Assembly: GCF_032051575.1 (NCBI RefSeq) | Contig: NZ_DAMBYD010000008.1 | Location: 62,001-126,000 of the forward strand | DNA: 64,000 bases | DNA from: Aminipila sp032051575 | Lineage (GTDB): Bacteria > Bacillota > Clostridia > Peptostreptococcales > Anaerovoracaceae | Direction: 5' to 3' | Shown here: positions 52,256 to 59,508 of the stretch, piece by piece | How the letters are laid out: each line of letters opens with the position of its first letter | Position numbering within the stretch: position 1 is the first letter of the stretch | Translations under genes and position numbers: made by a program | Notes under the pieces: generated by a model | Seen by the model: the letters and a program-made list of their open reading frames with translations, nothing else | Databases searched by the model: none | Told to the model about the DNA's origin: nothing

Positions 52256-53140
52256 ATGAATATTTTTGAAAAAAATGTTAAAAAAATAGTAATTTTAGCT
52301 GTAGTGGCTGCTGCATTTTCATCAATTTTTGTAAAGTTGACATCAGCGCCGCCTATGGCAATTGGTTTTTATAGATTAACTTTTGCATTACCTATATTTG
52401 CTGTAATGACCTTGACCAAGTATAAGGCCGAAGTGATGTCTTTAACGAAAAAACAACTGGCAGGTTGTGCATTAGCGGGTGTTTTTCTGGCAGGGCATTT
52501 CTTCTCCTGGTTTACAGGTGTAGGGCATACAAGTGTTGCCAGTGCAACGGTATTAGCTATGACAGACCCTTTTATGATACTAATTATATCGGTCTTTATA
52601 TTTAAAGAGAAAACGAATAAAAAAGCAGTAGCCGGAGTAATTGTCGCCTTTATTGGAAGTGTGATTATATCGGGAAGCGATTACAGTATCTCGGCAGATG
52701 TCTTATTTGGCGACGTAATGTGCCTGTTTGCAGCACTCTTTATAGGGCTTTACTTTATTGTGGGCAATAAATTCAGAAAAGGTATGAATGCCGCCGTATA
52801 TGTATTTTTTGTATTTCTTTTCTGCTGGATTACCTTCGCGATTGGAATGCTGGTAACAGGAACTCCTTTTACAGGCTATAGCACAAACGATATGTTTTGG
52901 ATATTTGTCATGGCCATGGTCTGCCAGATTGGTGCACATGCAGTATTTAATTGGTGTCTAGGATATACATCAGCTTTATATGTGGCAACATGTGAAAACC
53001 TGGAGACCTTTATTGCAACAGGTCTTGCAGTAGTATTATTTGCTGAGATACCTTCCTTGTGGCAGATTATTGGAGGGATTACCATTGTTGCGGGTGTAAT
53101 GTACTACACGAGACATGAGGGCGATAGTAATGGCGTATAA
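52256..53140 (+). CDS. DMT superfamily (EamA) transporter
   Basis: The 294-residue membrane protein has ten hydrophobic segments forming two EamA repeats (for example VVAAAFSSIFVKLTSAPPMAIGFYRL and FWIFVMAMVCQIGAHAVFNWCLGYTSALYVAT). The ATG at 52256 with TTGGAG at 52245-52250 is preferred to an earlier TTG. The family exports or imports small metabolites; the substrate is unknown. Its 3' end overlaps scpA. Confidence 0.92.
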   Translation: MNIFEKNVKKIVILAVVAAAFSSIFVKLTSAPPMAIGFYRLTFALPIFAVMTLTKYKAEVMSLTKKQLAGCALAGVFLAGHFFSWFTGVGHTSVASATVLAMTDPFMILIISVFIFKEKTNKKAVAGVIVAFIGSVIISGSDYSISADVLFGDVMCLFAALFIGLYFIVGNKFRKGMNAAVYVFFVFLFCWITFAIGMLVTGTPFTGYSTNDMFWIFVMAMVCQIGAHAVFNWCLGYTSALYVATCENLETFIATGLAVVLFAEIPSLWQIIGGITIVAGVMYYTRHEGDSNGV

Positions 53141-53909
53141 AGTAAAAATTGATATATTTGAAGGACCATTTGACCTGCTTGTATATTTAATTGAAAATGC
53201 AGAAATGAGTATCTATGATATTCAGGTTGCAGCAATTACAAGTCAGTATCTGGCATATGTAGAGCAAATGCAGGAGGCTGATGTAACGGTTGCTACCGAA
53301 TTTATGGTGCTTGCGGCGGCATTAATTGAAATAAAATCTAAAATGTTACTGCCAAGAAGTACGCCTATCGAAGAGGGTGTAGTTGAGGAAGACCCAAGGA
53401 CAGAACTGGTTGAAAAAATTCTAGAATATAAGAAATTTAAGGCAGCAGCAGAACTTCTTGAAACTCATGAAAATGAAAAAACTTTATGCTTTGAAAAGCC
53501 AAAAGAAGATTTAGAACGATATACCAATGAAGCTGATGAGTATTTGTCACTGGATATTAAACAGTTTGTATCTGCTTTTAATCTTTTTCTGAGAAAGAAG
53601 CAGAGAATTGAAGAGGTTAGAAAACATTACACAAGAGTTGAAAGACAAAAACAAAGTATTGAAATGAAAGTAGAACATATTATAAATTTCTTTAAAAATC
53701 ATGGATTCAGAAAACTTTTTTTTAAAGAATTATTAAATAAAGAAAGTGATAAGTATGATGTTGTACTTACGTTTACCTCAATGCTTCAAATGATTAGAGA
53801 AAGACTAATCAGGGTAGAGCAGCAAAGTGCTTTTAGTGAAATGGAAATAGAAATGGTGCAGCCTGGGGAAGAGGATACACCTGTAATAGGAGAATGGGAT
53901 GACAACTAA
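53130..53909 (+). CDS. scpA: Segregation and condensation protein A
   Basis: ScpA is the kleisin subunit that bridges the SMC heads in chromosome condensation. I chose ATG 53130 (MAYKVKIDIFEGPFDLLVYLIE), with GAGGG at 53117-53121; an ATG at 53115 is possible. The 259 residues contain the N-terminal helix bundle and a C-terminal winged helix. The gene overlaps the transporter before it and scpB after it. SMC itself is not in the window. Confidence 0.95.
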   Translation: MAYKVKIDIFEGPFDLLVYLIENAEMSIYDIQVAAITSQYLAYVEQMQEADVTVATEFMVLAAALIEIKSKMLLPRSTPIEEGVVEEDPRTELVEKILEYKKFKAAAELLETHENEKTLCFEKPKEDLERYTNEADEYLSLDIKQFVSAFNLFLRKKQRIEEVRKHYTRVERQKQSIEMKVEHIINFFKNHGFRKLFFKELLNKESDKYDVVLTFTSMLQMIRERLIRVEQQSAFSEMEIEMVQPGEEDTPVIGEWDDN

Positions 53910-54486
53910 AAAGACAATGAAATCGGCTTTTGAGTCTATGATGTTTGTTTGGGGAGAACCCTTAGATGTTAAAACTGCAGCAGAAGTTTTTAATATTAAC
54001 TGGAAAGATGCCTACGACTATTTTTTGGAGTTAAAACAGGAATATGACCAGGAAGGCAGAGGTATAAAGATAATAGAAATCAATAAGAGCTTTCAGTTTG
54101 TAACGAATGCAGAAAATTCTTCTTATGTTGAAAGGCTATGTACTCCAGTAAAGGAGAAGAAACTGTCGCAGTCAGCATTAGAGGTTCTTGCCATTATTGC
54201 TTATAAACAGCCAATAACAAAGGGCGAAATTGATTCTATCAGAGGTATAAAGTGTGACAGGGTTATAGAGGGACTTGTAAAAAAAGAATTAATTCAGGAA
54301 AAAGGACGTTCTAGTGCAATTGGCAGACCTATACTTTATGGGACCACTGATGCTTTTCTAAAGCATTTTGGATTTGAGACGTTAAAAGATTTACCGGATA
54401 TAGAAAACATTGAAAGCGCTGTTGTGGCAGACGATCCTGAGGATGAGGTGTATGCCCAACAAATCTCTCTAGAGTTTGATATGTAA
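53899..54486 (+). CDS. scpB: Segregation and condensation protein B
   Basis: ScpB dimerises and binds ScpA to regulate the SMC complex. The 195-residue protein has tandem winged helices, with the typical LSQSALEVLAIIAYKQPITKGEIDSIRGIKCDRVIEGLVKKELI-type block and GRPILYGTTDAFLKHFG. The start overlaps the end of scpA by 11 nt. Confidence 0.96.
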   Translation: MTTKKTMKSAFESMMFVWGEPLDVKTAAEVFNINWKDAYDYFLELKQEYDQEGRGIKIIEINKSFQFVTNAENSSYVERLCTPVKEKKLSQSALEVLAIIAYKQPITKGEIDSIRGIKCDRVIEGLVKKELIQEKGRSSAIGRPILYGTTDAFLKHFGFETLKDLPDIENIESAVVADDPEDEVYAQQISLEFDM

Positions 54487-54512
54487 ATAAATTTTTAGTA
54501 GTGGAGGTAAAA

Positions 54513-55772
54513 ATGAGAGAAAAATCTTATATGATGGCAGTACCTGAAAAAGATCAGGATTTAATGGATTTAGCGGGAATGCTCAATAGATTGTCGCAAG
54601 CGAGAGGTATTCAGGTTCTTTCTAAAAATATGGAAGATGATGTCATGAAGCTTGATTTACTAGTTGAAGAACATGAATATCAGATAGAAGTTTACCCTAC
54701 TGGTTTTGAACTTCCTGAAATGTACCGCATACAGCATTTTTTCCCCGATGTAGATATAGAAGCTTTGAAACAGGCTGAGGCTGGCCTGGCTGTAGAGATG
54801 ATTTATGGTGAAGATGCGTTGTTGTCATATCATGCCCAGCTTCGGATCATACAGGCACTGTTACCAGACAAGCTAGCTATATTTGATGATAGCTCAGAAA
54901 AGATACTTTCTGGACAGTGGGCAGCACTTGCTGCTTCATCGGAGATTCCCCCTGCCCCAAGATATATTTATACCGTTCAGGCAGTCAGTGGAGACGATGA
55001 CATTGTGTGGCTTCACAGCCATGGACTGAATCGCTGCGGCTTGTCAGAATTGGAAATACTAAATTCTACAAAGGCTGTATATCAGGATCATTATGCAGTT
55101 ATTGAAACCATGGCAAACCGCATGTTGGAAAGGGAAGAACCTTTGCAGGCAAAGGAGGCGCTTTATCTGGCACGTTTGACGGGGGAAATAAGTGTGGTAA
55201 CTACATTGGTTCCATGGGAGGAAGCAATCAATCATTATGATAATGATATGTTAGGCGGAAAATTGGATAGGGAAGAAAGTCATAATGAAGATACTAGTGG
55301 AATATTTGTTTATCCAACCTCTGAGGATTATGAAAAAGGTCAATATGCTCCGATTTCAATCTATGATGAGTATTTACATGAGAATCCGATTTATATGATT
55401 ACAACAAAAGAAACTGAAAGAATGAAGGCCTTGGCAAAGGAAAGAATCGAGTATATGAAAAAGGCTTTTGAATGCAAGGATAATCATATCATAGTCAAAC
55501 TGGGGCTGGAAGTTGATGATGAATACAAAACAGAAGATAACTTCAGGGAACATATCTGGTTTGAATTACTGGATATTAAGGAAGATGGCCTGACAGCAAA
55601 GCTGACTCAAGAACCGTATTACATAGAGAATCTTCATGAAGGATATACAGGGGATTATGCTTTGCATGAAATAACAGATTGGATGATTTATACACCAGAG
55701 CGCAGAATTACACCAGATGATGTGTATCTGATGGAGGTTAAGGAACTACCAGAAAAGAATAAACTGAATTAA
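54513..55772 (+). CDS. DUF4026/DUF2314-type protein
   Basis: A 419-residue soluble protein. The ATG at 54513 (MREKSYMMAVPEKDQDLMD) has GGAGG just upstream. The N-terminal part resembles DUF4026 (LVEEHEYQIEVYPTGFELPE). The last 110 residues resemble DUF2314: HIWFELLDIKEDGLTAKLTQEP followed by ITDWMIYTPERRITPDDVYLM. Proteins of this kind are widespread in Firmicutes and have no defined role; the second domain occurs in polymorphic toxin-immunity neighbourhoods too, but no toxin is adjacent here. It is downstream of scpB and may be co-transcribed. Confidence 0.75.
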   Translation: MREKSYMMAVPEKDQDLMDLAGMLNRLSQARGIQVLSKNMEDDVMKLDLLVEEHEYQIEVYPTGFELPEMYRIQHFFPDVDIEALKQAEAGLAVEMIYGEDALLSYHAQLRIIQALLPDKLAIFDDSSEKILSGQWAALAASSEIPPAPRYIYTVQAVSGDDDIVWLHSHGLNRCGLSELEILNSTKAVYQDHYAVIETMANRMLEREEPLQAKEALYLARLTGEISVVTTLVPWEEAINHYDNDMLGGKLDREESHNEDTSGIFVYPTSEDYEKGQYAPISIYDEYLHENPIYMITTKETERMKALAKERIEYMKKAFECKDNHIIVKLGLEVDDEYKTEDNFREHIWFELLDIKEDGLTAKLTQEPYYIENLHEGYTGDYALHEITDWMIYTPERRITPDDVYLMEVKELPEKNKLN

Positions 55773-55791
55773 TGAATAAGTTCTGATAAAG

Positions 55792-55836
55792 TGTAAATGA
55801 CAGAATGCAACAAGCATCTATCATTTACATTTTTTT
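55792..55836 (+). terminator. Terminator after the scpAB unit
   Basis: TGTAAATGA (55792-55800) pairs with TCATTTACA (55821-55829), with a small inner ATGC / GCAT stem, and is followed by seven T. Confidence 0.88.
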
Positions 55837-55864
55837 ATGGAAGAATTATTTTATTTAAAGAGTT

Positions 55865-56809
55865 TCACAGACACTTGCACTTTTTATGTATTGTGCCGTC
55901 AGGGTCTACACAACTGCAGGCCCCACATATACCTTCTCCACAGCATATATTGGCATTATTGCTGTGAACGAATGCAGGAGGCTCAGGTAATTGCATAATT
56001 ATTTTTCTCATTTCTTCTATATAATAGTCTGAAGCTAGAACCACAACAGCCGTATAGTTGCCTTCTGTAATTTTTTCAGTTAAAGGTAAACTTAAGCATT
56101 CTGGAAGGCTTTTTATTAAAACTTTATTTGCAGTAGAAGGCTGCAAATAATCCCAGATTACTTGAGTACAGATTTTATCCTCATCTATAATAATTTCGGT
56201 TTCTGTGTCGCTTCCCACCCAGTTGAGAAAATTTATTGCGGGGGCAAATCCCACGCCCTTAGTTAAAATAAGCACTTTTGAATCGGGGATAATTCTGCTG
56301 AAACGTCCTATTATTTTAGGCATTCCAGAGATACCCCCCCTATAAACGCCCCGAACTATAAGTTTATCTTCCTGTGCACAAATAGCTTTTGTTTTGGCAG
56401 ATATGCTTTTTACAAGAACAGTAATGAAACCATTTTCTGTGTCAGCATGCATAATGGAAATTGGTGTTTGGTAATAGTTTTGAAAATCTGGTGATTTCAA
56501 AAAAACGTAGCTGCCAGGTATTGCTGCTTTTAAGGCAAAACCACGACCAACTTCCAGCGTTATAACATACAAATCGTCTAAGTATTGCTTTCTTGAGACT
56601 ATTTTTGAGGCAAAATCTTTTCTTGGGTTATTTATCTTCTGATTGTTTTGAATAAATTCGTTATATATACAGACTCCTTTCCATAAGCAGTCGCAGTATT
56701 CTTTTCCCTGCAGTCTGCTACATATAAGACAATCTCCAGTGGCTGCCAAATAGCAGGGGCAGTTTTCCGTACCACTGTCAATGCAGTCGATATTATTAGT
56801 AGAATCCAT
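55865..56809 (-). CDS. FAD/NAD-binding Fe-S reductase, dihydroorotate dehydrogenase electron-transfer-like, with Cys-rich N-terminus
   Basis: The 314-residue protein resembles PyrK / sulfide dehydrogenase beta-type ferredoxin reductases: an FAD domain (AAIPGSYVFLKSPDFQNYYQTPISI), an NAD-type domain (KVLILTKGVGFAPAINFL) and a C-terminal [2Fe-2S] motif (CCGEGICGACSC, then KKCKC). It also has eight Cys in the first 47 residues (9, 17, 19, 27, 30, 39, 41, 47), enough for an extra metal centre. GGGAGGAT precedes the ATG. No pyrD or glutamate synthase partner is adjacent, so its electron partner is unknown. It lies downstream of dacF on the same strand. Confidence 0.82.
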   Translation of the reverse strand: MDSTNNIDCIDSGTENCPCYLAATGDCLICSRLQGKEYCDCLWKGVCIYNEFIQNNQKINNPRKDFASKIVSRKQYLDDLYVITLEVGRGFALKAAIPGSYVFLKSPDFQNYYQTPISIMHADTENGFITVLVKSISAKTKAICAQEDKLIVRGVYRGGISGMPKIIGRFSRIIPDSKVLILTKGVGFAPAINFLNWVGSDTETEIIIDEDKICTQVIWDYLQPSTANKVLIKSLPECLSLPLTEKITEGNYTAVVVLASDYYIEEMRKIIMQLPEPPAFVHSNNANICCGEGICGACSCVDPDGTIHKKCKCL

Positions 56810-56876
56810 GAGTTATCCTCCCCACCCAATTAATTAATTACTATTATTATATTTTTCAAGTGGAGAAGAGGTGATA

Positions 56877-57782
56877 TTATTTTAGAGAAAATCCATAATC
56901 CATTAATTTATAAGAATCATTAAACCAATCAGGAGCTCCCATGACAACACATATTAACTGCTTTCCATTACGCTCAGCTGAGGCTACAAGAGTTCGGCCG
57001 GAAGCTTTAGTATAACCGATTTTTATACCATTGCCGCCTTCGTATTGGTGAACCACTTTATTTTTGTTGTAAAAATAATTATATTTGTCAGGATCTCTGC
57101 TTGCTTCCCAGGTTTCTGCAGCAGCAATTTTTTTAAAGGTTTCATTTTTCATGGCAGTTTGAGCAATTAACGCCATGTCAGCAGCGGTGGTATAATGCCC
57201 TTCATCAAAAAGCCCGCTGGGATTTAAAAAGTGTGTATTTGTGCAGCCTATTTCTTTGGCCCTTACATTCATCATATCAATAAAATTCTCCTGGTTACCG
57301 CCTATGATTATTGCTAAAGCTGTTGCTGCATCATTACCAGAGCGAAGCATTAATCCATAAAGCAGATCTTCAATGCTTACAGATTCCTCCGGTGCTAAAT
57401 AAATCGAAGAACCTTCTACGCCAACTGCTTCAGCAGGGATTTTTACTTTCTGCGTGAGGTCACTGTCCAATTCCTCTACAGTTTCAATAGTAAGCAATGC
57501 AGTCATGATTTTTGTAGTACTTGCAGGGTAAGCCTTGCTGGTGGCGTTTCTTTCATAAAGAACTTCTCCTGTTGCTGCATCCATAAGGATGGCCTGCTTT
57601 GCAGAGATAGAAGGGCACGCTGCGGTGGAGGTTTTTTGAGCGGGGTTATGTATGAGAGGATATAAAATAAATAAACCTATAGCAGCAGCACAGATAATGC
57701 TTATAGGTATAAGGCCGGCAGAAAGTTTCGTTTCCCTTATTTTAAATGAGTTTTTAAATTTATTATTTTTTTTTGAATTCAT
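56877..57782 (-). CDS. D-alanyl-D-alanine carboxypeptidase, DacF/PBP5 type
   Basis: The enzyme trims the terminal D-Ala from peptidoglycan stem peptides. The start at 57782 (MNSKKNNKFKNSF) follows GGAGGG at good distance; a start 15 nt earlier would put the ribosome binding site inside the gene. The 301-residue protein has a membrane anchor (about 22-42), the nucleophile motif STTK at 88-91 and SGN at 148-150. The third motif, normally KTG, reads K254-I255-G256 (GIKIGYTKASGR). The C-terminal stalk domain of PBP5 is absent. A Spo0A-like box lies about 100 nt upstream. Confidence 0.9.
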   Translation of the reverse strand: MNSKKNNKFKNSFKIRETKLSAGLIPISIICAAAIGLFILYPLIHNPAQKTSTAACPSISAKQAILMDAATGEVLYERNATSKAYPASTTKIMTALLTIETVEELDSDLTQKVKIPAEAVGVEGSSIYLAPEESVSIEDLLYGLMLRSGNDAATALAIIIGGNQENFIDMMNVRAKEIGCTNTHFLNPSGLFDEGHYTTAADMALIAQTAMKNETFKKIAAAETWEASRDPDKYNYFYNKNKVVHQYEGGNGIKIGYTKASGRTLVASAERNGKQLICVVMGAPDWFNDSYKLMDYGFSLK

Positions 57783-57885
57783 CAGATAACCCTCCATTTT
57801 AATATATTTACGATAAAAACAAGAGCTTTATGCAATGAAATAAAAGATAATCATGTATTGGAGTATTATGGAACTAGACGATGTC

Positions 57886-57892
57886 TGTCGAA
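57886..57892 (+). promoter_or_regulatory. Spo0A-box-like site between dacF and the PocR-MCP gene
   Basis: TGTCGAA within CTGTCGAAAAT, in the divergent region about 100 nt from dacF and 80 nt from the PocR-MCP start. A single 7-nt core match, so modest support. Confidence 0.35.
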
Positions 57893-57973
57893 AATGGTAA
57901 AATAAAGTAAAAAAATAGTTTAGGCGATTGCTATTACGAACGTACATAGCAGAATGGGAGGTATAAGTTTCCG

Positions 57974-59014
57974 ATGATTAATGTAAAAAATGGACAAATT
58001 GACCTAGTGAGCTTAGAAGTTGAAGATATCATTGATATTCGTGTATTACAAAACTTTTTAGATAATTTTGCAATAGGTATGAATTGTGCGGCAGTTTCAG
58101 TTAACAGACAGGGAGAAGAGATTACTAGACCTAGCCATTATAGAGCCTTTTGTAATGACTATATACATTCTAACAGAATAGGAGATCAGAGGTGCGCGGA
58201 GTGCCACAGCCAGATGGGAGATCAGGCTGTAAAGCAGGGGAAGCCTTATGTAGGAAAGTGTCATGCGGGATTAGTGGATTTTGCAGCACCTATTATAGTT
58301 AATGGAGAACATCTTGGAACAATTTTAGGCGGTCAGATACTTGATGTCACACCGAATGAAGGTAATATCCGTCAAGTTGCCAGAGAAATCGGCCTGGATG
58401 AAGATGGATTATGGGAAGCCGCAGAGAGGATTGATATAGTTAACAAAACTAATATTGATGCAGCTGCTGAAGTACTACATATTATTGCAAATACATTTGC
58501 ACAGGATGGATATAAAAGGATTGAAACGGAATTTTTATCAACAGAATTGGCAAACAACTTTGTAGAAATTTCTAAAACAATAGAATCACTGGCAATATCC
58601 GCGGTAAATGTTACTTATAGCCAGCATGAACTTTCAGAAGAAATACATAGCATAGATAAAGTTACAAAGGAGATTGAATCCGTTTTAAAGGATATAACCA
58701 AAGTAGCAAATAACACAAAACTTATTGGGTTTAATGCAGCCATAGAGGCTGCCAGACTTGGAAATGATGGGAGAGGATTTGCAGTAGTGGCTAATGAAAT
58801 TCAAGCATTGGCAGATAATTCAAAGGAAACAGCAGCTCATATTGCAGAACTAAATAAACAGATAAATGGGAAGCTTGATTCTACGGTACAGAATTCTGAG
58901 AAAACACTTAGTATCACGGAAGAGCAATCGGCGGCTATGGAGGAGTTATCTGCTACGGTTCAAGCTGTAACAGAGTTAGCAGGACGATTAAAAACATTAT
59001 TTGATATAAAGTAG
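57974..59014 (+). CDS. Soluble PocR-domain methyl-accepting chemotaxis-type protein
   Basis: The 346-residue protein has an N-terminal PocR-type ligand domain (IDIRVLQNFLDNFAIGMNCAAVSVN, then CNDYI, RCAECHSQMGDQAV, GKCHAGLVDFAAPIIVNGEHLGTILGGQIL) and a C-terminal methyl-accepting signalling hairpin tip (IGFNAAIEAARLGNDGRGFAVVANEIQALADNS). No membrane segment is present, so it is a cytoplasmic sensor. The conserved Cys/His residues of the PocR domain could bind a metal or small molecule. No cheA or cheW lies nearby. Truncated after the signalling tip, it lacks much of the usual MCP coiled coil. Confidence 0.88.
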   Translation: MINVKNGQIDLVSLEVEDIIDIRVLQNFLDNFAIGMNCAAVSVNRQGEEITRPSHYRAFCNDYIHSNRIGDQRCAECHSQMGDQAVKQGKPYVGKCHAGLVDFAAPIIVNGEHLGTILGGQILDVTPNEGNIRQVAREIGLDEDGLWEAAERIDIVNKTNIDAAAEVLHIIANTFAQDGYKRIETEFLSTELANNFVEISKTIESLAISAVNVTYSQHELSEEIHSIDKVTKEIESVLKDITKVANNTKLIGFNAAIEAARLGNDGRGFAVVANEIQALADNSKETAAHIAELNKQINGKLDSTVQNSEKTLSITEEQSAAMEELSATVQAVTELAGRLKTLFDIK

Positions 59015-59051
59015 TCTGAAATTCCGAAAATCTTTTTAAGTACTTTATAGC

Positions 59052-59080
59052 TTGATAAAATGGCGTATCTGTGATAATAT
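59052..59080 (+). promoter_or_regulatory. Promoter candidate for the SCIFF precursor gene
   Basis: TTGATA (59052-59057), 17 nt, TAATAT (59075-59080), about 78 nt upstream of the ATG. Moderate match. Confidence 0.5.
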
Positions 59081-59158
59081 ATTGAAGGTAATTTTAAAAA
59101 TAATTATTCTTGGTGAAGTTTAGGCAGCAGCCTTACTAGCCGGGTTGGAGGTAGAAAA

Positions 59159-59305
59159 ATGAAGAGAATACATACTATTGAAACAAGAAATCTTGTTGAA
59201 TCAGCTAAAAAAGGTGGATGTGGTGAATGTCAGACATCTTGCCAGTCAGCAAGTAAGACTTCATGCAGCGTTGCTAATCAGCAGTGCGAACAGCTAAAGA
59301 AATAA
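59159..59305 (+). CDS. scfA: SCIFF ranthipeptide precursor, five-cysteine variant
   Basis: This 48-residue peptide belongs to the SCIFF family (six cysteines in forty-five), a nearly universal clostridial RiPP precursor modified by the radical SAM enzyme encoded next. It starts MKRIHTIETRNL and contains CGECQTSCQSA, then SKTSCSVANQQC. Cysteines are at 21, 24, 28, 36 and 43: five, not six. In the family I recall SACKTSCT at this place; here position 32 is Ser (AGT, 59252-59254) and position 37 is Ser (AGC) in place of Thr. TTGGAGGT precedes the ATG. The gene is too short for many gene finders. A strong hairpin terminator separates it from the maturase gene. Confidence 0.93.
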   Translation: MKRIHTIETRNLVESAKKGGCGECQTSCQSASKTSCSVANQQCEQLKK

Positions 59306-59316
59306 GCTAAACTTTC

Positions 59317-59353
59317 AAATCGCTATAAGCTGTAAAGCTTATAGCGATTTTTA
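59317..59353 (+). terminator. Terminator or attenuator between scfA and scfB
   Basis: A perfect 14-bp stem (59317-59330 with 59337-59350) with a 6-nt loop and T-run. It should make the precursor transcript far more abundant than the maturase transcript. Confidence 0.88.
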
Positions 59354-59355
59354 AC

Positions 59356-59470
59356 ATTCTGTCCAATTTCTGAAGGAAATTGTTTGACAGAATTTACACT
59401 AGAAAATCGCAAATCTTCGATTTGTAGATTTTTATCGTACCACCAATTTTCGTAGAAAATTAAATGGTGG
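59356..59470 (+). repeat. Series of further hairpins before scfB
   Basis: ATTCTGTC (59356-59363) pairs with GACAGAAT (59386-59393), enclosing AATTTC / GGAAATT. CAAATC / GATTTG-type pairing follows near 59410-59424. CCACCAATTTTC (59440-59451) then pairs with GAAAAT plus TGGTGG (59455-59470) around a bulge. Together they make the region before the maturase start highly structured. Confidence 0.6.
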
Positions 59471-59508
59471 AATTTACATATATTTATGACGAAGAAAGGA
59501 TACCGGAT

